From NCBI GenBank assembly GCA_028282845.1, contig JANQGY010000015.1, positions 141,372 to 205,371 on the forward strand: 64,000 nt of DNA, given 5' to 3'. The notes beneath the pieces were generated by a model. That model saw only the letters and a list, made by a program, of their open reading frames with translations, did no database searches and had not been told where the DNA came from. Positions 54,578-62,420 of the stretch are shown here, one piece after another. How positions within the stretch are numbered: the first letter of the stretch is position 1; each line of letters starts with the position of its first letter. This stretch comes from a bacterium. Lineage in GTDB: Bacteria > Fidelibacterota > Marinisomatia > Marinisomatales > JAHJCW01. The position numbers and the translations under genes were made by a program.

Positions 54578-55111
54578 TCAAATACCTAATATCTTCGCAT
54601 CCACTTCCACTGTGGACTTCAAATCTAATAGCAAATCTTCGGTCAAAGGCTCTGATGAGGTGGTTTTTAGGCGGACACGTATTTCATCACTGATTAGATA
54701 TTTTCTAAGATTGGAGGACGTAGTTTCCAATTCCAAATGATTACCGGCATTATCCGATATATTATCTTTCCATGCAATCAGTTTCTCAACAAGATTTTCC
54801 GTACTTACAAATATCTCTACTTTATTCAAAAATGAGAAATCGGCATTTGCCGGCTCTAAAATAGTTACATTAAATTTTTTCAAAGTTGCTTCCTCAATGA
54901 GATCCTTTCGCGTATCATTATTTTTAAATGTTGACTCTGTACTGTTCTCAATATCATTGGACGTAATATCAACATTATCGAGATTAATACCGCCATATGA
55001 AGGCAGTACAAAAGTATAGTCATAATCAATGTCGAAATGAGTTAGTTCATCAATTGCTTTACAAGCGCAAAATAATATTAGTATAGCAATAATTGATGAA
55101 CTGATTTTCAT
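54578..55111 (-). CDS. Lipoprotein of unknown function
   Basis: This is a 177-residue protein with lipobox L-F-C-A-C17. The mature part is beta-rich (DYTFVLPSYGGINLDNVDIT) and without recognisable motifs. It starts 5 nt after the trxA stop, so the two are cotranscribed. The context is thiol metabolism only by neighbourhood. Confidence 0.6.
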   Translation of the reverse strand: MKISSSIIAILILFCACKAIDELTHFDIDYDYTFVLPSYGGINLDNVDITSNDIENSTESTFKNNDTRKDLIEEATLKKFNVTILEPANADFSFLNKVEIFVSTENLVEKLIAWKDNISDNAGNHLELETTSSNLRKYLISDEIRVRLKTTSSEPLTEDLLLDLKSTVEVDAKILGI

Positions 55112-55116
55112 TGATA

Positions 55117-55476
55117 TTATTTGCTTACACCTAATACATCTTCAAAAGCTTTTTCAAAAGCATCTTTGGGCAATGCACCGGCTGCCATTTGGGGTTGACC
55201 ATCGGTTGGTACAAATAATATTGATGGAATACTTCTTATTCCAAATGCGCCGGCGAGCTCCTGCTCTTGTTCTGTATTTACTTTATAAATATTTAATTTA
55301 CCTTCGTATTCTTCGGAAAGTTCTTCTAAAACTGGCGCAACCATTTTACAGGGCGCACACCAATCAGCATAGAAATCAATTACACAGGGTAAATCACCCT
55401 CAAATTTCCAATCTTTATTTTTTTCAAAATTAAAAACCTTTGTTAAAAATTCATCTTTTGTTAAATGTTGCGTCAC
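55117..55476 (-). CDS. trxA: Thioredoxin
   Basis: This is a 119-residue cytoplasmic thioredoxin without signal. The active site FYADWCAPCK and the cis-Pro loop IRSIPSILF are intact. A short N-terminal extension of about 15 residues precedes the fold. It is the general disulfide reductase. Its active site is Cys-Cys. Confidence 0.93.
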   Translation of the reverse strand: MTQHLTKDEFLTKVFNFEKNKDWKFEGDLPCVIDFYADWCAPCKMVAPVLEELSEEYEGKLNIYKVNTEQEQELAGAFGIRSIPSILFVPTDGQPQMAAGALPKDAFEKAFEDVLGVSK

Positions 55477-55534
55477 ATTAAGCTCCTTTATTCATTTTTA
55501 ACTTTGATGTAAACAGTAACAATTAGTTACCCAT

Positions 55535-56036
55535 TTAGAATTTTAACAAATAAAGTGGATTATATTTTTTGCTTTCGCGGTACAATTTAAATCCAACTTT
55601 CTTATATAACTTTACCGCATAATTGCGATGATCTACGCTTAGAGAAATACCTTCGTATCCTTGCTCTTTTACTTCATCAATCAAACTATTCAATAATACC
55701 AATCCAATACCTCTGTTTTGAAATGTATTATCAACCGCAATTGAGAGCGCCGGGATATTTGTATCTATTATTCCAAACGGCAAATTCACTTTATTATATA
55801 GTCTTACCCATGCCATTCCAATTAATTGTTCGGATAGATCATCTCTCGCCCAAAATCCAATATCTCCATGTTTACCCCAATCCTTATATATGGGCATAAA
55901 TATTTTATCCTCAACAATCGACTTGGGAAATGGCTTTCTGCCGGGTGGTACAAACAGAGCTTTGTACAAATATTCTTTTAAATAGGGAGTTTCTTTTACG
56001 GTGATGGAATGAATAGAATATTTGATATTCTTGTTA
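55535..56036 (-). CDS. GNAT-family acetyltransferase (start uncertain)
   Basis: The first standard start is TTG 55969 (MYKALFVPPG). The frame stays open about 22 codons further up to the nadE stop, and those residues (YSIHSITVKETPYLKEYLY) look like the missing first GNAT strand and helix. No ATG, GTG or TTG lies there, only ATT and ATC. I therefore give the extended frame and suggest a rare start overlapping nadE. Motif A is FQNRGIGLVLLNSLIDE, and the last strand is V-G-F-K-L-Y-R. Confidence 0.65.
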
Positions 56037-57650
56037 ATCTATGTTTCCTTTGTAATGATTAACTATTGGAATTCTACGACCAACACCGAACGCTTTGTGA
56101 CTTACTCGTAATCCCGGAGCCGCCTGACGCCGTTTAAATTCGTTAATGCGAATTAACCGATATAAATGCAATACCAATTCTTTATCTGCACCGGCTTTAA
56201 TCAATTCTTCAGGACTTTTATGCTCTTCAATTATAGCATCAACCAAAGGACTTACTATGTTATAATCAAAGGGATCGACTTGATCTGCGGCTAATTCAGC
56301 CGATGGTTCCTTATCCAAGGTTGATTGCGGGATCCGATCATATCCGGCTTTCTCGTTTACCCAATTTGCGATTCGATAAACATCAATCTTTGACAGATCG
56401 GATATCACCGACAGTCCGCCGCTCATATCGCCATATAAGGTACAATATCCAAGTGCCATTTCAGTTTTATTGCCCGTTGACAATACCATCCAACCGAATT
56501 TATTCGCGATTGCCATTAGAATGTTCCCGCGTGTGCGGGCTTGAATATTTTCTTCGGCTACTCCTCGCTTAGTTCCGCTGAATTTTGGTTCCAAGGATTT
56601 TTCAAACAAGCCAACAATGCCCTCAATACCGATCATATCGAATTCTATATTTAAGTTTTCTGCTAATTTAGCGGCATCGGATTTGCTATGTTCACTTGAA
56701 AAACTTGACGGCATGGAAAATCCGTGAACATTTTCACTTCTTAATGCATCCGTAGCAATGCAGGCAACTAAAGCTGAATCAATTCCGCCGCTTAAACCAA
56801 TCAATGCCTCCTTGTGCCCGGTCTTCCTGAAATAATCCTTCACTCCAAGACAAAGTGCTCTATACAATCTTTCCTCTTTTTCCATAATTGGAAAATGATT
56901 GTTCGGTTTTTCATAAAGTTCAACAAGGAACAAATCCTGCTCAAACATTTTACCTTGTGCTAATTGTTGTCCGTTTGCATCATAAGCCAAAGATTCACCG
57001 TCAAATATCAATTCATCCTGACCACCTACAAGGTTACAGTATATGAACGGTATGCCAATTTTAGCAATTTGACTTTTAATTAAATCTTGTCGCTCGGTTA
57101 TGCGACCTTCATGGTACGGAGAAGCGGAAATATTCATTATCAAATCCGCTCCGCTGTCTTTTTGCAATACTGATACTTTTGTGTCATAATCATCATCCCA
57201 CAAATCCTCGCAGACTTGAATTCCGAGATTTATTGTTTTATGATTAATAGACAGCTTCCAAATCCCCGGTTTGTTTCCATTTTCAAAATAACGATCTTCA
57301 TCAAAAACATCATAAGTAGGTAACAGCATTTTGTCATAAGTATTAGTCACTTTTCCATCCTGACACAATGCCGCACTATTGAATAACCTTCCGTTTTCTT
57401 TTCTTACATAACCAATAATCAGTGGAATGGTGCTAATTGCTGCTATATCTGTTAAACATTTTAAATTTTCATCAACAAATCCATTTTCTAACAATAAATC
57501 CTGAGGCGGGTACCCCGTGATAGCCAATTCGGGAAATACCACAATATCAGCATTTATCTCGCATGCTTTATAGTAATAATCTAATACTAATTTTTTGTTC
57601 TCCTCAAACGCACCAACAATGGTATTTATTTGACAAATTGCTATTTTCAT
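56034..57650 (-). CDS. nadE: Glutamine-dependent NAD+ synthetase
   Basis: This is a 538-residue, two-domain enzyme. Residues 1-245 are a nitrilase-type glutaminase (E in VVFPELAITGYPP, Lys in YDKMLLPTY, Cys in GIQVCEDLW). Residues 265-538 are the synthetase with P-loop IGLSGGIDSAL. It makes NAD+ from deamido-NAD+ with Gln as nitrogen donor. It is near the end of a long close-packed operon. Confidence 0.95.
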   Translation of the reverse strand: MKIAICQINTIVGAFEENKKLVLDYYYKACEINADIVVFPELAITGYPPQDLLLENGFVDENLKCLTDIAAISTIPLIIGYVRKENGRLFNSAALCQDGKVTNTYDKMLLPTYDVFDEDRYFENGNKPGIWKLSINHKTINLGIQVCEDLWDDDYDTKVSVLQKDSGADLIMNISASPYHEGRITERQDLIKSQIAKIGIPFIYCNLVGGQDELIFDGESLAYDANGQQLAQGKMFEQDLFLVELYEKPNNHFPIMEKEERLYRALCLGVKDYFRKTGHKEALIGLSGGIDSALVACIATDALRSENVHGFSMPSSFSSEHSKSDAAKLAENLNIEFDMIGIEGIVGLFEKSLEPKFSGTKRGVAEENIQARTRGNILMAIANKFGWMVLSTGNKTEMALGYCTLYGDMSGGLSVISDLSKIDVYRIANWVNEKAGYDRIPQSTLDKEPSAELAADQVDPFDYNIVSPLVDAIIEEHKSPEELIKAGADKELVLHLYRLIRINEFKRRQAAPGLRVSHKAFGVGRRIPIVNHYKGNID

Positions 57651-57652
57651 AA

Positions 57653-57925
57653 TTACCTGATTATTTCAAAAAAATTATATTTGTTTTCAAATTTCTGCCA
57701 ATCAACAGTTACGTTGTCAACTCTTGATAAAGGTGAGCCAATCCTTATTTTGTCAATCAATTGCTTGACTATTTCCTTTTTCCCTTCCACTTCGACACTG
57801 ACTGAACCATCGGAATTATTTTTCACCCTTCCTGTTAAATCTAATTCTTTTGCCGATCGTTTAACATAATCCCTAAACCATACTCCTTGGACTTTTCCAT
57901 TGACATTGATCTTAGCTGAAATCAT
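57653..57925 (-). CDS. acyP: Acylphosphatase
   Basis: This is a 90-residue protein. The phosphate loop GKVQGVWFRDY includes the conserved Arg. The catalytic Asn is in GRVKNNSDGSV. V-Q-G-V-W is a mild variant of V-Q-G-V-G. It hydrolyses acyl phosphates. It overlaps the LOG-family gene by 4 nt and precedes nadE by 2 nt. Confidence 0.92.
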   Translation of the reverse strand: MISAKINVNGKVQGVWFRDYVKRSAKELDLTGRVKNNSDGSVSVEVEGKKEIVKQLIDKIRIGSPLSRVDNVTVDWQKFENKYNFFEIIR

Positions 57926-58374
57926 AATAATTCATCAACTAAACTATAAACTTCATCCAAAGAATCGGCTTGTTTTACTCCCGCAATATCCCATGTTTTA
58001 TAACCTATCAGTGGTATTTTTAGTTGGAGAGCATACCCAATTTCACTTAAAGTACCATACTTTCCGGAAATTGCAATTGCCAAATCCGCATTCATTGCTA
58101 ATAAGGAATTTCTTGTAATGCCCATATTTGTAAGTATTGGAATTGAAAGATATTGGTTTGCTTCCGAGAGATCAGAGCCTTTCAAGATGCCAATACTCAC
58201 GCCGCTTTCTTGCTTAACACCTTTGCAAATTGCTTCCATAACCCCTTCTCCACCACCGCAATAAATTAAATATCCTTCCTGAGCTAATTTTTCACCGATT
58301 TTTACCGTATCTTGATAAATATCATCAGATATTTCTCTTCCACCAAAAACTGCTATTCTTGCTTTATAATTCAT
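57922..58374 (-). CDS. LOG-like Rossmann protein (TIGR00725 type)
   Basis: This is a 150-residue protein with IAVFGGREIS at the start, YCGGGEGVMEAICKG in the middle, and ISGKYGTLSEIGYAL near the end. The pattern matches the TIGR00725 branch of the lysine-decarboxylase-like/LOG fold, which binds nucleotides. Its LOG-type P-G-G-x-G-T-x-x-E motif appears as G-K-Y-G-T-L-S-E. The function is uncertain. Confidence 0.8.
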   Translation of the reverse strand: MNYKARIAVFGGREISDDIYQDTVKIGEKLAQEGYLIYCGGGEGVMEAICKGVKQESGVSIGILKGSDLSEANQYLSIPILTNMGITRNSLLAMNADLAIAISGKYGTLSEIGYALQLKIPLIGYKTWDIAGVKQADSLDEVYSLVDELL

Positions 58375-59666
58375 TACGGTTCAAGTCTTGCCATGGTTCG
58401 TGGGAATGGAATAGTTTCACGAATATGTTTGATTCCACAGATCCAGGTTACGGTTCTCTCCAAGCCAAGCCCGAATCCGGAATGCGGAACACTACCGTAT
58501 TTTCTTAAATCAAGATACCACTTAAACGGTTCCATGGGCAATTTGTGCTCTTTGATGCGCTCGACTAATATATCGTGATCATCCTCTCTTTGCCCACCAC
58601 CGATTATCTCGCCATACCCTTCCGGTGCTAAGATATCCATTCCAAGTGCTAAATCAGGATTATCATTCGCACGTTTCATATAAAATGCTTTGATCTCCGC
58701 GGGCCACCGATGAATAATCACGGGACTGTCAAATTGCTCAGCAATTACGGTTTCATCGGCACCACCGAAATCAGTACCATATTCAAAATCTATATCTTTG
58801 TCATTCAATAATTTTGCAGCTTCATCATAAGTCAAGCGTGGAAATGGCATTTTGATTTGTTCTAATTTTGAGACATCTCTTTCAAGAATTTCAAATTCTG
58901 CCTGACAATTTTCCAAGCAATGATTGACGATATGCATGATCAATTTTTCAGCCCATTCCATGTTCTCATTGATGTCGCAATAAGCGATTTCCGGTTCGAG
59001 CATCCAAAATTCAGTAAGATGTCGGCGAGTCTTTGATTTCTCGGCTCGAAATGTTGGACCAAATACATATACTCGATTAAAACTCATTGCACCGGCTTCG
59101 CCATACAATTGCCCGGTTTGAGATAGATATGCCGTCCGATCATAATAATCAACATTAAAGAGGCTTGTAGTTCCTTCGGCAGCATTGGCAGTCAACATTG
59201 GTGAGTCAAATAGAACAAAATCATTGTCATCAAAAAAATTACGGGCGGCACGAATAACTTGATGCCGAACTTTTAAAATCGCATGTTGTTTCTTTGATCG
59301 TATCCATAGATGACGGTTGTCCATTAAAAAAGCAGTGCCATGTTCTTTGGGAGAAATCGGATATTCGTCCGCTATTTGATGAATCTCAATTGCTTTGACA
59401 CCTAATTCCACCCCGCCGATAGCGCGCTGCTCCAATCGGACTATTCCGGTAACCGATACACTTGATTCCTGAGTTAATAGTTCTTCCTTTTGGAATGTTT
59501 CCTGATCAACATCATTTTTGACAACTACACATTGCAGCATTCCGGTTCCATCACGCAGGATCATAAACCAAATTTTACCGATTGATCTTAAACTATATAC
59601 CCAACCATGTAATGTCACTTCTTTATCACTATATTTTTTTAAATCTCTTATGAATATTTTGTCCAT
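58374..59666 (-). CDS. asnS: Asparaginyl-tRNA synthetase
   Basis: This is a roughly 430-residue class IIb synthetase. The N-terminal OB fold starts at VTLHGWVYSLR. Motif 2 is in FGPTFRAEKSKTRRHLTEFW, and motif 3 is FGLGLERTVTW. The AsnRS-type G-E-A-G-A segment is present. With glnS in the same window, direct charging of both amide amino acids is likely. The ATG at 59666 (MDKIFIRDL) is preferred over 59678. Confidence 0.93.
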   Translation of the reverse strand: MDKIFIRDLKKYSDKEVTLHGWVYSLRSIGKIWFMILRDGTGMLQCVVVKNDVDQETFQKEELLTQESSVSVTGIVRLEQRAIGGVELGVKAIEIHQIADEYPISPKEHGTAFLMDNRHLWIRSKKQHAILKVRHQVIRAARNFFDDNDFVLFDSPMLTANAAEGTTSLFNVDYYDRTAYLSQTGQLYGEAGAMSFNRVYVFGPTFRAEKSKTRRHLTEFWMLEPEIAYCDINENMEWAEKLIMHIVNHCLENCQAEFEILERDVSKLEQIKMPFPRLTYDEAAKLLNDKDIDFEYGTDFGGADETVIAEQFDSPVIIHRWPAEIKAFYMKRANDNPDLALGMDILAPEGYGEIIGGGQREDDHDILVERIKEHKLPMEPFKWYLDLRKYGSVPHSGFGLGLERTVTWICGIKHIRETIPFPRTMARLEP

Positions 59667-59671
59667 ATTTT

Positions 59672-60232
59672 CTACCATGCCGTTAAAATATTATTTACCA
59701 CATCTTCTGCAATTTTCGTAATTGCTATTTTTGTTGCGAATTCACGCGGTTCCCCAAATTCATCATCATCATCCGCATCAATTTTACCATCGCCATCATT
59801 ATCAATTCCATCGGTGTTTATATCACCGGTAAGTCCGTAGGCGCCCCATCCGGTATAACGTTTTGTTAATAGATCTACATCATTCTTAACATCATGCCAG
59901 TTTATGTCCATTGTAATTGTAATGCGGTATTCCGATACAGCCTCGGCGCTGTTAAAAGTATATGGTGCATCATCCATTTTAATAATAATGCCATTTAAGA
60001 CCGAGTCGGCATTGTCCGGATCAACAATTCTCAATATATTTTCTTCGGTAAAAACCTCAATAATATTATCGGTAATATCCTCAGCAATTCCAAATTCTGC
60101 CGTTTGATTACTAACCAATGGAATTGATATACTCTTGATGTGCGGCGGAATAGAACCTGCCATCGAATAAAATCCGCATCCGCTTAAAACTATTAGTAGA
60201 ACCGGCAAACTTATCTTTATGTATCTCTTCAA
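59672..60232 (-). CDS. lptE: LptE-like LPS assembly lipoprotein with acidic Ca-binding-like insert
   Basis: This is a 186-residue protein with lipobox V-L-S-G-C19 and the FCB-type LptE opening GFYSMAGSIPPHIKSIS. LptE works with LptD to place LPS in the outer membrane. Between the strand TKRYTGWGAYG and the last helix lies an insert of D-I-N-T-D-G-I-D-N-D-G-D-G-K-I-D with DDDDE after it, like thrombospondin type 3 calcium-binding repeats. The insert is unusual for LptE. Confidence 0.8.
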   Translation of the reverse strand: MKRYIKISLPVLLIVLSGCGFYSMAGSIPPHIKSISIPLVSNQTAEFGIAEDITDNIIEVFTEENILRIVDPDNADSVLNGIIIKMDDAPYTFNSAEAVSEYRITITMDINWHDVKNDVDLLTKRYTGWGAYGLTGDINTDGIDNDGDGKIDADDDDEFGEPREFATKIAITKIAEDVVNNILTAW

Positions 60233-60233
60233 A

Positions 60234-61427
60234 TTATTTTCTCTTTATTTTCGGATCTAATCCGTATTCTTTAATTTTACGATAAAGTGTGCGTTCACTC
60301 ATATCAAGAGCTTGAGCTGCCGCCCGACGATTATTATTGAAATATTTCAAGGTTCTCTCAATCGCCTCTTTGGTTACATCTTCTAATTTAAATTCACCGA
60401 TAGCATCTGATTTAATCAATCGGTCGGAACTCTCAACTACCTTGATATTTTTACTGTCACTTGTATATGGCAAATATTTGATCTCATTGTTCTCAAAGTT
60501 GGAACCGGAAGCGATGAATTTCTTAATATCTTCAACATCTTGTCGAAGTAACAAAAGTTGACGCAAAATAAGCTCGCGCTCAGCTTTTTCCGGTGAGCGA
60601 TCGAGTATAATCGGCAAATTCTCATTATATTCGACTGCCGGCATGACCGGCTCCAAATGATGGTCAATCATTTCCTTGGTAATCCTTGCTCCTTTTTCCA
60701 ATACGATGATCCGTTCAATGAAGTTCTTAAGTTCGCGCACATTGCCGGGCCAATCGTATTGCTTCATAGCGCGTATTGCATCGGGCATAAAGCCGCGATA
60801 CACAATATCATTATTTCGAGTAAATTCAAGCGCAAATCTTTCTACTAAAAAAGATAAATCCTCAATCCGCTCGCGCAACGACGGGACTTTAATCGTTACC
60901 GTCTTTAACCGGTAATATAAATCCTGCCGAAACTCACCTTTTTTAACTAATTCACCTAAGTCCTTATTCGTAGCTGCAATAACGCGTACATCGGAATAAA
61001 GCGCTTTTGAATCACCCACCCGCATAAATTCACCGGATTCTAATACCCTAAGGAGCTTTACCTGCGTTTCCAAAGGAGTTTCCCCGATTTCATCTAAAAA
61101 TATCGTGCCTTTGTTGGCAGTTTCAAAATATCCTTTTCGATCTACTTCCGCTCCGGTATAGGCGCCTTTTTTATGGCCAAACAGTTCACTTTCAATAATA
61201 CCTTCTGGAATAGCTCCGCAATTGACGGTAACCAATTCGGAATTTGATCTGCGGCTGATAGCGTGCACAGCTTTGGCAACCATTTCTTTACCAACACCGC
61301 TCTCACCGGTTATTAGTACCGTAATATCAATCGGCCCAACCTGCGCAATCATTTCCATCGCTTGCTTGATTACATCGGAATTACCGATTATTCCCGACTG
61401 TTTTTGCAGTTTATCTATATCAATCAT
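60234..61427 (-). CDS. Sigma-54-dependent transcriptional activator
   Basis: This is a 397-residue activator. The AAA+ domain begins at residue 10 with IGNSDVIKQAM. Walker A is GESGVGKE, and the sigma-54 contact loop is G-A-Y-T-G-A (usually GAFTGA). Walker B is TIFLDEIGE. The C-terminal Fis-type helix-turn-helix is NNRRAAAQALDMSERTLYRK. It lacks an N-terminal sensor or receiver domain, so its activity may be set by expression or by a partner. It sits between galE and lptE, suggesting envelope control. Confidence 0.92.
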   Translation of the reverse strand: MIDIDKLQKQSGIIGNSDVIKQAMEMIAQVGPIDITVLITGESGVGKEMVAKAVHAISRRSNSELVTVNCGAIPEGIIESELFGHKKGAYTGAEVDRKGYFETANKGTIFLDEIGETPLETQVKLLRVLESGEFMRVGDSKALYSDVRVIAATNKDLGELVKKGEFRQDLYYRLKTVTIKVPSLRERIEDLSFLVERFALEFTRNNDIVYRGFMPDAIRAMKQYDWPGNVRELKNFIERIIVLEKGARITKEMIDHHLEPVMPAVEYNENLPIILDRSPEKAERELILRQLLLLRQDVEDIKKFIASGSNFENNEIKYLPYTSDSKNIKVVESSDRLIKSDAIGEFKLEDVTKEAIERTLKYFNNNRRAAAQALDMSERTLYRKIKEYGLDPKIKRK

Positions 61428-61429
61428 AA

Positions 61430-62395
61430 CTATTTATAAATATCCCACATAGTTGACAATAATGTTTCTAAATCTGAATATTTTGCTTCCCAACCAAGCA
61501 ACTCCTGTGCTTTTTTATAACTCGCTACAACGTTATCGGGATCGCCTTCACGGCGCTCGACTATTTCATATTTGATCTTTTTATTCGTTATTTCTTCAGC
61601 TTTCTTTATTGTTTCGAGAACCGAGTAACCTTTTTCAGTAGATAAATTGACAGTCAAATTTTTTCCCTTATTTACAAGATACTCAAGCGCCAGCACATGG
61701 GCACTTGCCAGATCATTCACATGAATATAATCTCGTACTCCGGTTCCATCAATTGTATTATAATCATTGCCATAAACTTGCATTTTATTGCGAATACCGG
61801 CTGCCACTTCCATTACAATCGGCAAAAGATTATTGGGATTTCGCTCCTTCCCTCTTATCCGACCTTGAACATCATAACCGGCGGCATTGAAATAACGTAA
61901 CGCAGCAAATTGCAGTTCCTTAATTCTGCTGAACCAGTTAAGATTGTTTTCAATTTCTATCTTAGTATAACCATAGTAATTCGCCGGTTGAATCGGGTGT
62001 TTCTCATCAATCGGAAGATAATCGGGAAAACCGTAAACAGCGGCAGTTGAAGAAAAGACAAAGTATTTTATTCCGGCAGCAACAACAGCATTTAACAAAT
62101 TCATAGAACCTACAATATTATTTTCAGCATATTTCTCCGGTTTTAGCATTGATTCACCGGCTGCTTTCCATGCTGCCAAATGTATAACTGCATCAAAATG
62201 ATTCTTCGTTAATATTTTGTGCAAATGTTTAGGATCTAAAGTCGAGCCTAAAATAAATTTTGCTCGGGCATCTACATTTTCTTTTTGACCCAATGAAAGA
62301 TCATCATAAATAGTTACTTCATAATTATTGTCGCACAATTCATATACAACGTGCGATCCGATATATCCTGCTCCACCTGTAACCAATATTTTCAT
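61430..62395 (-). CDS. galE: UDP-glucose 4-epimerase
   Basis: This is a 321-residue SDR-family protein. The NAD-binding motif is GGAGYIGSHV at residue 7. The catalytic Y-x3-K is in ANYYGYTKIEIE, with S in FSSTAAVYG. It interconverts UDP-glucose and UDP-galactose for surface glycans. It is in the operon with lptE and could also feed galactose from the island into central metabolism. Confidence 0.92.
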   Translation of the reverse strand: MKILVTGGAGYIGSHVVYELCDNNYEVTIYDDLSLGQKENVDARAKFILGSTLDPKHLHKILTKNHFDAVIHLAAWKAAGESMLKPEKYAENNIVGSMNLLNAVVAAGIKYFVFSSTAAVYGFPDYLPIDEKHPIQPANYYGYTKIEIENNLNWFSRIKELQFAALRYFNAAGYDVQGRIRGKERNPNNLLPIVMEVAAGIRNKMQVYGNDYNTIDGTGVRDYIHVNDLASAHVLALEYLVNKGKNLTVNLSTEKGYSVLETIKKAEEITNKKIKYEIVERREGDPDNVVASYKKAQELLGWEAKYSDLETLLSTMWDIYK

Positions 62396-62420
62396 AAAAT
62401 ACTTATTTACTCCATTTCAA

